This document shows, piece by piece, positions 55,608-64,000 of a stretch of DNA of 64,000 nt. The DNA is from Edaphobacter sp. (lineage in GTDB: Bacteria; Acidobacteriota; Terriglobia; Terriglobales; Acidobacteriaceae), in the NCBI RefSeq assembly GCF_028283685.1, contig NZ_JAPWKF010000004.1, positions 310,001 through 374,000 on the forward strand, read 5' to 3'. The notes beneath the pieces were generated by a model. That model was given only the letters and a program-made list of their open reading frames with translations, searched no databases and had not been told where the DNA came from. A program made the translations under genes and the position numbers. The stretch's first letter is position 1, and the number at the start of each line of letters is the position of its first letter.

Positions 55608-56450
55608 ATGTCGACTGCCCAACTTGTCCGCGTAGCCTCCTTTCTCTCCTTTCCCTGGCTTCGGCATGGGTTCAGTACTCGCCAGGGTGGCCGCTCCTCC
55701 GTTTACGGGGGATCTTCGCTCAACCTGGGTTGGACGCGTGAAGACGAGCCCGCCAATGTCCACCAGAACCGGTCTGCGTTCGTGCAGGAGGTCTCCGGAA
55801 ACGGGGCGCCGATGAAGCTGGTTACCGTCCGGCAGATCCATTCAGCCATTGTGCAGACGGCAGGGGCCGAGGCCTTCGACGCCAAGCTTGAGACTGAGGA
55901 TGGCAAAGCGGTGCTCGAGGGGGATGGCCTGATCACCAACACTCCGGGGGTCCTGATCGCGGCGGGAACTGCGGACTGCGTCCCTGTGCTCGTCGTCGAC
56001 CCTGTCCTGCGAGCTGTGGGAGCATTTCACGCTGGCTGGCGGGGTACTGTTGCTGGGATCGTCGGGGAAGGAATTGCGCTGATGCGGCAGGAGTATGGCT
56101 CGGAGCCGGGGAATCTTGTCGCGGCGATAGGTCCTTCCATCGGTTCGTGCTGCTATACCGTTGGCGAGGAGGTCCGCGAACAGTTCTCCGCAGCCTATCC
56201 CTACTCCGCGGATCTCTTTCAAGAAAAAGCCTCATCGGAGGGCGCACCTTCACTCACCGTGGATCTATGGGAGGCAAACCGGCGTCAGCTGCTCGATGCC
56301 GGCCTGTCCTTCGGAAATGTCTCCGTTGTAGGAGAATGCACGGCCTGTACCCGCATGGAGAATGGTGAGCGGAGATACTTCTCTCACCGTGATGAGCATG
56401 GGCATGCCGGACGGATGCTCAACGCAATCGGCATCGTGGCAATAGCCTGA
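55608..56450 (+). CDS. pgeF: PgeF/YfiH family multicopper-like purine nucleoside phosphorylase (laccase domain)
   Basis: The 280-residue protein has the YfiH signature residues: RQIHS, TADCVPVLVVD, FHAGWRGT and IGPSIGSCCYTVG, holding the His/Cys metal site. Members have been called polyphenol oxidase, act on purine nucleosides and help peptidoglycan fidelity in E. coli. The ATG at 55608 begins the conserved region. The 168-base gap upstream to aroDE is AT-rich and should hold the promoters. Confidence 0.92.
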   Translation: MSTAQLVRVASFLSFPWLRHGFSTRQGGRSSVYGGSSLNLGWTREDEPANVHQNRSAFVQEVSGNGAPMKLVTVRQIHSAIVQTAGAEAFDAKLETEDGKAVLEGDGLITNTPGVLIAAGTADCVPVLVVDPVLRAVGAFHAGWRGTVAGIVGEGIALMRQEYGSEPGNLVAAIGPSIGSCCYTVGEEVREQFSAAYPYSADLFQEKASSEGAPSLTVDLWEANRRQLLDAGLSFGNVSVVGECTACTRMENGERRYFSHRDEHGHAGRMLNAIGIVAIA

Positions 56451-56463
56451 ATCATCTAAAATG

Positions 56464-56477
56464 AGACCGTACGGTCT
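56464..56477 (+). promoter_or_regulatory. Candidate TetR operator upstream of tetR
   Basis: AGACCGTACGGTCT is a perfect 14-base palindrome, placed just after a -10-like TAAAAT (56457-56462) and 19 bases before the tetR ATG. The same pattern occurs before the exporter gene at 57152-57165. Confidence 0.7.
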
Positions 56478-56495
56478 TGTAGCGGAGGAAGTGGT

Positions 56496-57089
56496 ATGGG
56501 CAAAGGGGAGGATACCCGGCAGAGAATCATCGCTGCAGCCGCACCTCTGTTCAACAAGCAGGGATACGCTGGCTGCGCCTTGAAGGACATTATGGAAGCG
56601 ACGGGCCTTGAGAAGGGCGGCATCTATCGTCACTTTACTTGCAAGGAAGAGATTGCTGCCGAGGCCTTCGATTATGCCTGGGCTGTGAGCCTCGGCATGC
56701 GCCGGAACGGACTCGACGAGATCCCCAATCAGGTTGATCGTCTGAAGCACCACATTGCGGCCTTCGCTCATCGCTCGATCATCCCGGGCGGATGTCCTCT
56801 GCTGAACACGGGCGTTGACTCCGATAACGGCAATCCTCTGCTGCGGGAGCGTGTGCAGAAGGCACTGCGTGGCTGGCAGCAGATGCTGCGCAGTACGCTG
56901 AATGAAGGACGTGCCGCGGGGACGATCCGTGAAGACGTCGATGTCGATCGCGTGGCGCGACTCATCATCGCTGCCCTGGAAGGTGCCCTGCTCATCAGCC
57001 GGATTGAGAAGAATGACACCGCCTTGCGCGACGTGATGGATTATCTCGATCAATATCTTGAGATCCAGGTTCGCGCCACCAGCCGTTGA
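56496..57089 (+). CDS. TetR/AcrR family transcriptional regulator
   Basis: The 197-residue repressor has an N-terminal TetR helix-turn-helix (TRQRIIAAAAPLFNKQGYAG, LEKGGIYRHFTCKEE), and the ligand domain contains the GGCPLLNTGVDSDNGNP segment typical of the YxaF/LmrA-like group. The ATG at 56496 has GGAGG eight bases upstream. Matching palindromes before itself and before the next gene suggest it represses both. An inducer drug is likely but unknown. Confidence 0.92.
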   Translation: MGKGEDTRQRIIAAAAPLFNKQGYAGCALKDIMEATGLEKGGIYRHFTCKEEIAAEAFDYAWAVSLGMRRNGLDEIPNQVDRLKHHIAAFAHRSIIPGGCPLLNTGVDSDNGNPLLRERVQKALRGWQQMLRSTLNEGRAAGTIREDVDVDRVARLIIAALEGALLISRIEKNDTALRDVMDYLDQYLEIQVRATSR

Positions 57090-57143
57090 TCGAGGCTGTA
57101 TTTCATCAAAATTAAGAATCGACTGCTCTCGAACCACTCTCTA

Positions 57144-57173
57144 TTGAAAAGAGACTGATCGGTCTCAAATTGT
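57144..57173 (+). promoter_or_regulatory. Exporter promoter with TetR operator in the spacer
   Basis: TTGAAA (57144-57149) is followed by GAGACTGATCGGTCTC (57151-57166), a 16-base inverted repeat with GAGAC/GTCTC arms, and a weak -10 (AATTGT, 57168-57173). The core AGACTGATCGGTCT matches the palindrome before tetR in the form AGACyGwwCGGTCT. A repressor bound here would block polymerase. Confidence 0.65.
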
Positions 57174-57202
57174 AAAAACGCTTTAGCGAGGGAGAAGAGG
57201 TT

Positions 57203-58816
57203 ATGGGAGCCGTTCAGACGCTGCCGCAGCAGGCTGCTTCGACGAAACCGGCGGTCAATCCCTGGGTGGTGGCCCTGACCGTAACGCTGGCGACGTTCAT
57301 GGAGCTGCTGGATACCTCCATCGCCAACGTCTCCCTGCCGCACATCGCGGGAGGCCTGGGACGCAGCTTTGATGAGGTCACCTGGATCCTGACAACATAC
57401 CTCGTCGCGAACGCCGTCGTGTTGCCGATGAGCGCCTGGCTCAGCCGGGTTTTCGGCCGCAAGAACTACTACATGGCGTGCGTGACACTGTTTACGATTA
57501 CGTCGTTCTTCTGCGGCATCGCACCCAGCCTCGGCATTATGCTTTTCAGCCGCGTCCTGCAGGGAATCGGCGGAGGTGGCCTTGCACCGGTCGAACAGGC
57601 CATCCTGATCGATACCTTTCCGCCAGCCAAGCGAGCGTCGGCTTTCGCACTCTATACCGTTGCCATCGTGACAGCGCCGGCCATTGGTCCTGTCCTCGGA
57701 GGATGGATTACGGACAACTACAACTGGCGCTGGGTCTTTCTCATCAACATTCCCATCGGCATCCTGTCGCTGTATCTCACCAACCGCTTCGTGCACGATC
57801 CGCCGACTTTTGAAGAAGAGCGCAGTAGTGCGCGTCGTGGCGGCCGGTTGAAGATCGACACCGTCGGCATTTCTCTGATTGCGCTGGGATCGGCTGCGCT
57901 TGAAATCTTGCTCGATCGTGGCCAGATCGACGACTGGTTTGGCAGTACATTTATCTGCTGGCTTTTTGCCATCGCGCTCGCATGCTTTATCGCTGCGATC
58001 TACTGGGAGCTTAAGGTCGATGATCCAATCCTCGAGCTTCGTCTACTGCGCTATCCCAACTTCGCGATCGCTTCGACGTTTTACTTCGTATTCGGATTCG
58101 GCCTGTTTGCGACGACTACGATGATTCCGCAGTTACTGCAGTCACTCTATGGCTACCGGGCCATAGATGCCGGTCTCGTTCTCGGGCCTGGCGCATTGGT
58201 GATCACACTGTTTGCGCCTGTTGGTGCACAGTTGGTCCAGCGAAAGATCATTTCACCGAAGCTGCTGCTGGGAATAAGTCTGCTTACGCTTTCTGGGGCG
58301 CTGATCTATTACAGCAACTTCACATTGCAGACAGACTATCGCCACTATGTTCTGGCGCGTGCGTATCAGGGACTGGGTTATGCGTTTTTCTTTGTGCCGC
58401 TCAACGTGATGGCGTACTCGCAGCTTAAGCCGAACGAGAACAATCGTGCCTCAAGCCTGACCAACCTCTTTCGTAACTGGGGAGGCAGCTTCGGAATCTC
58501 CTTTGCGACGACGCTCAGCGAACGAAGGCAGAGCTATCATCAGTCGGTGATGTCAGCCAACCTGCCTGCATCGGGAGCGTGGCTGCAGGAGTCTATCCAC
58601 CGCACGGCGAACTTTCTAATGAGTCAGGGATACTCGAAGGTCGATGCAACGCGCGCTGCGTATCTCAGCTACTATCAGCAGCTCGATGCACAGACGCGTC
58701 TGCTCGGTTTTATGGATGTCTTTCGTGCGCTTGGATGGTTCACGCTGGCTGTAGCGCCCCTGGTGTTGCTTGTCCGCAAGTTTCACGTTGCAGGCAAGCC
58801 CACCGAGGGGCACTAA
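57203..58816 (+). CDS. DHA2-family (EmrB/QacA type) drug:H+ exporter
   Basis: The 537-residue MFS protein has about 14 membrane helices. Motif A-like GRKNYYM and motif C (GPVLGGWITDNYNWRWVFLI) are clear, and the N-terminal MELLDTSIANVSLPHIAG matches the motif D1 of EmrB/QacA proteins. It exports drugs or amphiphilic compounds using proton flow. There is no EmrA-type partner; the RND operon that follows is convergent. The upstream TetR and matched operators point to induction by a substrate. Confidence 0.93.
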   Translation: MGAVQTLPQQAASTKPAVNPWVVALTVTLATFMELLDTSIANVSLPHIAGGLGRSFDEVTWILTTYLVANAVVLPMSAWLSRVFGRKNYYMACVTLFTITSFFCGIAPSLGIMLFSRVLQGIGGGGLAPVEQAILIDTFPPAKRASAFALYTVAIVTAPAIGPVLGGWITDNYNWRWVFLINIPIGILSLYLTNRFVHDPPTFEEERSSARRGGRLKIDTVGISLIALGSAALEILLDRGQIDDWFGSTFICWLFAIALACFIAAIYWELKVDDPILELRLLRYPNFAIASTFYFVFGFGLFATTTMIPQLLQSLYGYRAIDAGLVLGPGALVITLFAPVGAQLVQRKIISPKLLLGISLLTLSGALIYYSNFTLQTDYRHYVLARAYQGLGYAFFFVPLNVMAYSQLKPNENNRASSLTNLFRNWGGSFGISFATTLSERRQSYHQSVMSANLPASGAWLQESIHRTANFLMSQGYSKVDATRAAYLSYYQQLDAQTRLLGFMDVFRALGWFTLAVAPLVLLVRKFHVAGKPTEGH

Positions 58817-58833
58817 CTCCGGCGACGGAGGCC

Positions 58834-61800
58834 TTACTCGGCCTCCTCCTCTCCGATGTTTGCCAGGTTGTTGTTTGGACCGCGCCTCAGCAGCAGGGGC
58901 ATGATAAACAGGATCGCAATGATCGTCGTTATCATGCCGCCCACCACAACACGCGCCAGCGGCTGTTGAGCCTGTGCACCGATGCCGTTTGAAAGCGCTG
59001 CGGGCAACAGGCCGAGACCTGCAGCCATACAGGCCATCACGACTGGACGCATCTCGTCGACGCAGCCGTGTTCAAGGCCTGTGCCATCGATGCTTTCTCG
59101 CTGCGCGCGGCGCACGCCGGACATGAAGACCACGGCACCCAGCGTCGCCACGCCAATCAGCGAGGTAAAGCCCACGGCGGCAGAGATGCTGAAGGGTGTA
59201 TGGCTGACGAATAGCGAGACGGTGCCACCCACAGCGGCAAAAGGAAGTGTTGCGATCACGATGAACGCGTCCTTCCATGTGCCGAACTGCATGAAGAGCA
59301 ACACGACGATGATGGCCAGTGAGATGGGAATGATGACCGCCAGTCGTGCCTGCTCCTTGCGCAGCGAATCGAACTCGCCCGCCCAGGTGTAGTCGTAACC
59401 GGTCGGCATCGATACCTTCTGTTTCAGCTGAGCCTGCAGATCGGTGATGGTTGTGGCGAGGTCGCGTCCGCGCACGCTGAACTTGATCGGAATATACCGG
59501 CGTCCAGCTTCGCGGAAGATCTGGAAGCTTCCTTCGCGAATGCTGACGTCGGCAATTTGTGCGAGCGGAATGCGTGAGCCATCGGCCGTAGGAATCAGGA
59601 TGGCCCTGATCGCCTCTGGCGTCGAGCGGTTTGCCTCGGGATAACGTACCGTCAGATCGAAGCGGCGATCACCTTGAATCACCTGCGTGACGGGAGCGCC
59701 GCCGATTGCAGCCTGCACGACGGCATTGATGTCGCCCGACAAAATGCCATAGCGAGCTGCTCGGGCACGATCAATCTGGATGACCAGAGATGGCTGACCA
59801 CCTACCTTGAACACACCTACGTCCGCGGTGCCTGGAACGGTCTTCATCACCGTCTGAATCTTGCTGGACAGTTCAGTGAGTGTGTCCAGATCGTCTCCAA
59901 AGAGCTTCAGTGAGTTTTCGCCCTTCACACCGGACATCGCCTCTTCGACGTTGTCCTGAATGGCCTGCGAGAAGTTCAATTCGATGCCCGGGAAGCGGGA
60001 AAGCCTTCGGTTCATCTCATCAATCAGCTTGTCTTTGGTCAGCCCGGGCCGCCAATCTTCCTGTGGCTTCAGAGACACCGCAATCTCGATGTTGTTGAAC
60101 GTCGAGACGTCGGTACCATCATCCGGCCGTCCCATTTGGGAGACGGTCTGTGTGACCTCGGGTGACTCCGAGATGACAGCACGAATCTGATCCGCCAGGT
60201 GTGCCGAGGTGTCGAAGGAGATGTCCTGCGGCAGGGTTGCGCGAATCCATAGATTGCCTTCTTCGAGCGGCGGCATGAATTCACCGCCGACCAGCATGAA
60301 GCAGGCGATGCCGACGAGCAGCAGGCCGGCAGCGCCAGCCCACATCAGTCCGGGTACCTTCAACGCCTGGTGTAGCACCTTCTCGTAGTTGTTCTTGAGG
60401 GTGCGGCTCAGCCACGTATAGCCATCGCCAACCTTCTGCTCCTTCGGCGCCGTCATGTAACCCAGCACAGGAGCAAAGATCAGAGCGAACAGCAGTGCGC
60501 CAAGCAGCGCAAAGCCATACGTTACCGACATCGGCGAAAAGATCTGTCCTGCGACGCCTTCCATCGTGAATAGCGGGATGAAGGCGATCAGGATAATCGC
60601 GGTCGAGAACAATACTGGGCGTGCTGCATCGGTGACGCCCTCTACGATGAGGTCGCCGGTCTCTTCACCTGGAACCCGTCGTGAAAGCTTACGGTAGATA
60701 CTCTCCAGCACAATGATCGACGAGTCGACCAGGATGCCGAAGTCGATTGCGCCGATCGAGATCAGATTGGCCGATTTTCCTGACAACACCATCATGCCGA
60801 ACGCAAATAAAACTGCGAACGGAATCGTCACTGCGGCGATGAAGGTAATGCGCAGGTCGCCAAGCATCGACAACAGCACCAGCGTCACCAGCACCAGGCC
60901 GGTGATGATGACCTCGCGGACGGTATGCGTCGTGCGATTGATCAGTGTAGTCCGGTCATACAGCGTCTTGATCTGCATGCCTGGAGGGAGCAGGCTGCCT
61001 GTGTTCAGGTAGTGGATCTTTTCCTTAAGCGCCTGCAGCGCAGGAAGCGACTTCTCTTCTTTCTGCAGCAGCACGATGCCGAGAACGATATCGTTCTCCT
61101 TGCCGCGGCCGACCTGGCCCATTCGGGGCTGCGAGCCTTCCTTGACTGTGCCAAGATCGCCTATTGTGATCGGCGCACCGTTCTTTTCGGCGACGACGAT
61201 GTGCGCGATCTCGTCAGTCGTGTGGACCTGGCCCAGTGCGCGGATGTTGATGTTCTGATTGCCAAGCTGCAGGTAGTTGCCGCCTGCGTTGGCATTCGAC
61301 GACTGGATCGCGTTCAGTACCTGCGGCAGCGTAACCCCGTAGGCAAGCAGCTTGTTCGGATCCGTTTCCACCTGGTACTGGCGTGTTGTGCCGCCGAAGG
61401 TGGTGATGTCGATGATGCCGGGAACTTCCTTGAGCTCACGGCGGACCAGCCAGTCCTGCGTTGCCTTCAGCTCGTTGAGCGTATATCCCGGGCCGACGAG
61501 CTGATAGCGGAAGATCTCACCGATAGGCGACCACGGCGAAAGCTGCGGCTGAAGACCGTTCGGCAACTGCAACGTTTGAAGACGGTTCAGAACCTCCTGG
61601 CGATCGCGGAAGTAGTCCGAATCGAAGCTGAAGTAGAGCTTCACGTCCGAGAGGCCGAAGATGGAGATCGAACGCACCTCGGAGAGATGCGGCGTTCCGT
61701 TCAACGTCGTCTCGACGGGCACGGTCACCTGCTGCTCCATCTCTTCCGCGGACCATGACGGATTCTGCGTAATGATTTCGACCAGCGGTGGCGAGGGATC

Positions 61801-61917
61801 GGGGTAGGCCTCGATGTCCAGATGCATGAGCGCAAACGAGCCTGCAGCAAGCATCACGATAAAGAGGATCAGGATGATAGCGCGATAACGTATGAAGAGT
61901 CGGATCAAAGATTGCAC
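58834..61917 (-). CDS. HME-family RND efflux pump (CusA/CzcA-type inner-membrane transporter)
   Basis: The 1027-residue pump has the RND double six-helix pattern. Helix 4 contains DFGILVDSSIIVLE with Asp392, Asp398 and Glu405, matching the proton relay spacing of CzcA (Asp402, Asp408, Glu415), so it belongs to the heavy-metal rather than the drug (HAE) group. The metal (Cu/Ag versus Co/Zn/Cd) cannot be told from sequence alone. It is the last gene of a tolC-like/adaptor/pump operon, four bases after the adaptor stop. Confidence 0.93.
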   Translation of the reverse strand: MQSLIRLFIRYRAIILILFIVMLAAGSFALMHLDIEAYPDPSPPLVEIITQNPSWSAEEMEQQVTVPVETTLNGTPHLSEVRSISIFGLSDVKLYFSFDSDYFRDRQEVLNRLQTLQLPNGLQPQLSPWSPIGEIFRYQLVGPGYTLNELKATQDWLVRRELKEVPGIIDITTFGGTTRQYQVETDPNKLLAYGVTLPQVLNAIQSSNANAGGNYLQLGNQNINIRALGQVHTTDEIAHIVVAEKNGAPITIGDLGTVKEGSQPRMGQVGRGKENDIVLGIVLLQKEEKSLPALQALKEKIHYLNTGSLLPPGMQIKTLYDRTTLINRTTHTVREVIITGLVLVTLVLLSMLGDLRITFIAAVTIPFAVLFAFGMMVLSGKSANLISIGAIDFGILVDSSIIVLESIYRKLSRRVPGEETGDLIVEGVTDAARPVLFSTAIILIAFIPLFTMEGVAGQIFSPMSVTYGFALLGALLFALIFAPVLGYMTAPKEQKVGDGYTWLSRTLKNNYEKVLHQALKVPGLMWAGAAGLLLVGIACFMLVGGEFMPPLEEGNLWIRATLPQDISFDTSAHLADQIRAVISESPEVTQTVSQMGRPDDGTDVSTFNNIEIAVSLKPQEDWRPGLTKDKLIDEMNRRLSRFPGIELNFSQAIQDNVEEAMSGVKGENSLKLFGDDLDTLTELSSKIQTVMKTVPGTADVGVFKVGGQPSLVIQIDRARAARYGILSGDINAVVQAAIGGAPVTQVIQGDRRFDLTVRYPEANRSTPEAIRAILIPTADGSRIPLAQIADVSIREGSFQIFREAGRRYIPIKFSVRGRDLATTITDLQAQLKQKVSMPTGYDYTWAGEFDSLRKEQARLAVIIPISLAIIVVLLFMQFGTWKDAFIVIATLPFAAVGGTVSLFVSHTPFSISAAVGFTSLIGVATLGAVVFMSGVRRAQRESIDGTGLEHGCVDEMRPVVMACMAAGLGLLPAALSNGIGAQAQQPLARVVVGGMITTIIAILFIMPLLLRRGPNNNLANIGEEEAE

Positions 61918-61921
61918 GCGA

Positions 61922-63040
61922 TCAGTCTCCGTTCATGGGACGGAGCAATGCTCCGCCGGCAGTGACGACCTTGTCGCCGTCGTTGATGCCGGTCAGGACT
62001 TCCACGTTCTTTACCGCTCCTGACGTAAAGCTACGGCCTACCGTGACTGGACGCTGATCATACTTACCTGAGGCGTTCTGAATGAAGACGGATGTCTTCT
62101 CGCCCTCGTGAAGGACCGCGGTATCCGGCACGATGACTGCATCGCGTGGTGCACCCGGAACGCGGATGGTCGCGAACATATCAGCTTTCAGCGTGTGCTT
62201 CGGATTTGCCAGTACGACACGCAGCTTCAGTGTGTGCGTATTCGGATCGAGCGCATCGCCGATGTTGGCGATCTTGCCTGTCAGCTGTAGATCGGGATAA
62301 GCCGGCACCAGCACCTTCACCTCGCGCCCGGGCTTCAGCGTTGCAAGGTCGCGCTCGAAGACATCGCCGACGATCCACACCGAATCGATATCGGCGATGG
62401 TTGCGATCGGCGTGGCGTTATCGAGCGAACGCTGCATCTCTCCGGCAGCCGTGCCGATGTCGAGCACCACGCCCGGGATCGGCGATCGCAGGGCCACCTC
62501 ATCCGAGGTGCTGTCCTCCGAGAAGCCCAATTCGTGGATGCGCTGACGTGCACGCTCCATCTCGGAGTGAGCTGTCTCGTCGGCGGCCTCCAGTTCGTAG
62601 TAATCGGCCTGCGAGAGCACTTCATGCTGTAGCAGAAGCTTGCCGCGGGTCAGTGCGCGGTCGGAACGGAGCACCTCGATCTTTGCCTTCTCGAAGTCAG
62701 AGCGGGCTGCGGCGATATCGCTGCTTTGCAGAGTGGCGACCACAGCTCCTTTGCCGACCTCCTGGCCGGGCAGCACACGGAGCCCCAGAACGCGGCCGCT
62801 CAGCGGAGGATAGATGTGAACCACGCGTGACGGATCTGCAGTGACACGCGCGGGAATGTCGAGTGAGTCGGTGCTGTGCTGCACATGGGCCACCATGGTT
62901 TCAATGCCGGCATTGGCCGTCTGTGCCGGTTCAGCCGACGGGGGCGTTGAGGACTTGCACGCGGTCATCGGTGCGGCGACCGCGGCGATCAAGATCAGAG
63001 AATCTATGCGAAAGGGAAGCGTCTTCATGCGGTCCTTCAT
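61922..63040 (-). CDS. RND efflux periplasmic adaptor (CusB/CzcB-type lipoprotein)
   Basis: The 372-residue membrane-fusion protein has a signal peptide with a lipobox (APMTAC, Cys about 28). A barrel-sandwich/lipoyl half (YPPLSGRVLGLRVLPGQEVG), a helical hairpin, and the second half (GVVLDIGTAAGEM) with the C-terminal beta-barrel (VIVPDTAVLHEGEKTSVF) complete the adaptor. It joins the pump to the outer-membrane channel. Its start overlaps the channel gene's stop (TCAT in plus orientation), giving translational coupling. Confidence 0.92.
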   Translation of the reverse strand: MKDRMKTLPFRIDSLILIAAVAAPMTACKSSTPPSAEPAQTANAGIETMVAHVQHSTDSLDIPARVTADPSRVVHIYPPLSGRVLGLRVLPGQEVGKGAVVATLQSSDIAAARSDFEKAKIEVLRSDRALTRGKLLLQHEVLSQADYYELEAADETAHSEMERARQRIHELGFSEDSTSDEVALRSPIPGVVLDIGTAAGEMQRSLDNATPIATIADIDSVWIVGDVFERDLATLKPGREVKVLVPAYPDLQLTGKIANIGDALDPNTHTLKLRVVLANPKHTLKADMFATIRVPGAPRDAVIVPDTAVLHEGEKTSVFIQNASGKYDQRPVTVGRSFTSGAVKNVEVLTGINDGDKVVTAGGALLRPMNGD

Positions 63041-64000
63041 GGAATGATGTCCGTCGCGGTTGCGAAGCTAAGCTGGTGGAGCGCAAGCCAAACCTGCGCG
63101 TTGGCGTTCAGGCTGCTCAGCCTGACGGCGCGATAATCGCGAAGCGCCGAGAGGTAGTCGAGCAGCGTGGAGTTGCCGTTGCGATAGCTGAACTGGAGGT
63201 TGTCGCGCACGCGCCCCGCCTCATCGGCGTAGTGGCCGCTGTACCGCTTTGCCAGGCGCTGCGCCGTATCGAGCGCCATCCACGCCTGGTCGACGTCGGA
63301 GACGACCTGGTTGCGAGCGGCTGTCACCGTGCTGCGGCTTGAGTCCACCTCGTACTTCGTGCGTTCCTTCTCACCCTGATTGCGGTCGAAGATGCGCAGT
63401 GGGACGGCGAGGCTGAGGCCGAATGAGTTATTGATACCGTTGCGGTCGTACTCTCCGCCCACCGTGGGATCAACCTTGCCGCCGGCGATGGCGAGTTTGG
63501 CCTCTGCCTCCGACTGAGCCAGGGCCTGACGTGCTGCCTGGTAGTCAGGGCGTGTTGTCAGCGCCTGGTTTTCGGCCTCGGCCTCGGTCAGGTTGAGGGG
63601 GGGTGTCTCTAGTGTGCCGGTGACATCGAAGTCCGGCGACGGACGATCCACACCGAGCAGGGTCTGCAACTGCGCCGAGGCCTGCTGTCTGCCGAGCTCC
63701 GCATTGTCTGCGTCCGCTTCAAACTGCGCCTGCTGCAGATCGATGCGTTCAAAGTCGGTCCGCGTGATATCCCCCGCATCGAGACGGGACTGACTCAGTT
63801 GAACGGTCTTGTGATAGTCCGTCAGGTTTTCCTTGGCGACGGCAAGCGATTCCTTAGCCAGCAGCATATTCGTGAAGGCCTGCCGGACGTTCAGGACCAG
63901 CTGCCGTTGTTGGTCGCGGAACTGGCTCTGTATCGAATCGCTGGCGGCGGTTGCTGAATCCAATCTCCAGCGCCGCTTCTGGCCGCGCTCGAACAGGCGC
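63037..64000 (-). CDS. RND efflux outer-membrane channel (TolC/CzcC-like), partial at window edge
   Basis: The frame runs open to the right edge (the edge codons read RLFERGQKRRWRLDSA), so the N-terminal part lies outside the window. The visible about 320 residues show the TolC-family repeat structure of long helices (LVLNVRQAFTNMLLAKESLA, TDFERIDLQQAQFEADADNA) and the EIQ-like ends. It would be the outer-membrane channel of the metal efflux system. Overlap with the adaptor start is four bases. Confidence 0.88.
   Translation of the reverse strand, partial: RLFERGQKRRWRLDSATAASDSIQSQFRDQQRQLVLNVRQAFTNMLLAKESLAVAKENLTDYHKTVQLSQSRLDAGDITRTDFERIDLQQAQFEADADNAELGRQQASAQLQTLLGVDRPSPDFDVTGTLETPPLNLTEAEAENQALTTRPDYQAARQALAQSEAEAKLAIAGGKVDPTVGGEYDRNGINNSFGLSLAVPLRIFDRNQGEKERTKYEVDSSRSTVTAARNQVVSDVDQAWMALDTAQRLAKRYSGHYADEAGRVRDNLQFSYRNGNSTLLDYLSALRDYRAVRLSSLNANAQVWLALHQLSFATATDIIP

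Overview
This 64-kb window looks like bacterial chromosome from the Acidobacteriota, probably family Acidobacteriaceae (relatives of Terriglobus, Granulicella and Edaphobacter). That placement is inference from gene content and style: GC-rich coding sequence, frequent TTG starts behind good Shine-Dalgarno sites, a BshC homologue, a stand-alone cobalamin-binding mutase domain, M28 peptidases, and an F1-ATPase operon starting with two b-type subunits. Nearly all of it is ordinary, densely packed housekeeping and envelope genes. I saw no insertion sequence, prophage, CRISPR array, rRNA or tRNA.

Layout. 0-7 kb: penicillin-acylase-family hydrolase, CPA1 Na+/H+ antiporter (frameshifted), CPBP protease, DHH phosphoesterase and two tiny membrane proteins. 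7-13 kb: the isoprenoid/envelope cluster uppS, cdsA, dxr, rseP on the minus strand, split by an opposite-strand padR-DUF3861 cassette. 13-20.8 kb: zinc-ribbon XRE regulator, HD protein, nicotinamidase, lipoprotein, then a leucine-catabolism-like set (acyl-CoA carboxylase beta, HMG-CoA lyase, methylglutaconyl-CoA-hydratase-like protein), thioesterase, SDR and a cobalamin-binding mutase domain. 20.8-26 kb: M28 peptidase, glycosyltransferase, frataxin, outer-membrane barrel, amidohydrolase. 26-31.5 kb, minus strand: ssb, a small membrane protein, DUF420 protein, heme O synthase, PolX, cold-shock protein, NUDIX hydrolase. 31.7-37.6 kb: bshC, ECF sigma factor, a zinc-ribbon protein, an Uup-like ABC-F ATPase, fabI. 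37.7-41.2 kb: peroxide defence (perR, katA, ahpC, ahpD). 41.2-46.7 kb: a second M28 peptidase, a beta-propeller lipoprotein, an SH3 lipoprotein, a DegT aminotransferase and hfq. 47.3-53.7 kb: ATP synthase operon b'-b-delta-alpha-gamma-beta-epsilon, without the a and c subunits. 53.8-64 kb: fused aroDE, pgeF, a TetR regulator with an EmrB-type exporter, and a metal-type RND tripartite efflux operon that runs off the right edge.

Points of most interest. (1) Four genes in the first 21 kb are each broken by exactly one base in a short homopolymer run, and a one-base correction restores each full-length family member. This looks like residual sequencing error, though real decay is possible. (2) Candidate operators can be read directly for three regulators: triple TATCTTGA half-sites in the cdsA/padR gap, GATAA/TTATC half-sites before perR, and matching AGACyG..CGGTCT palindromes before tetR and its exporter gene. 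(3) The ATP synthase b subunit carries a signal peptide and an acidic extracytoplasmic domain before its membrane helix, and gamma has an acidic insertion of about 50 residues. (4) The 630-bp hfq-atp gap holds strong inverted repeats, and one arm word recurs upstream of hfq. I found no clearly new defence or mobile system.
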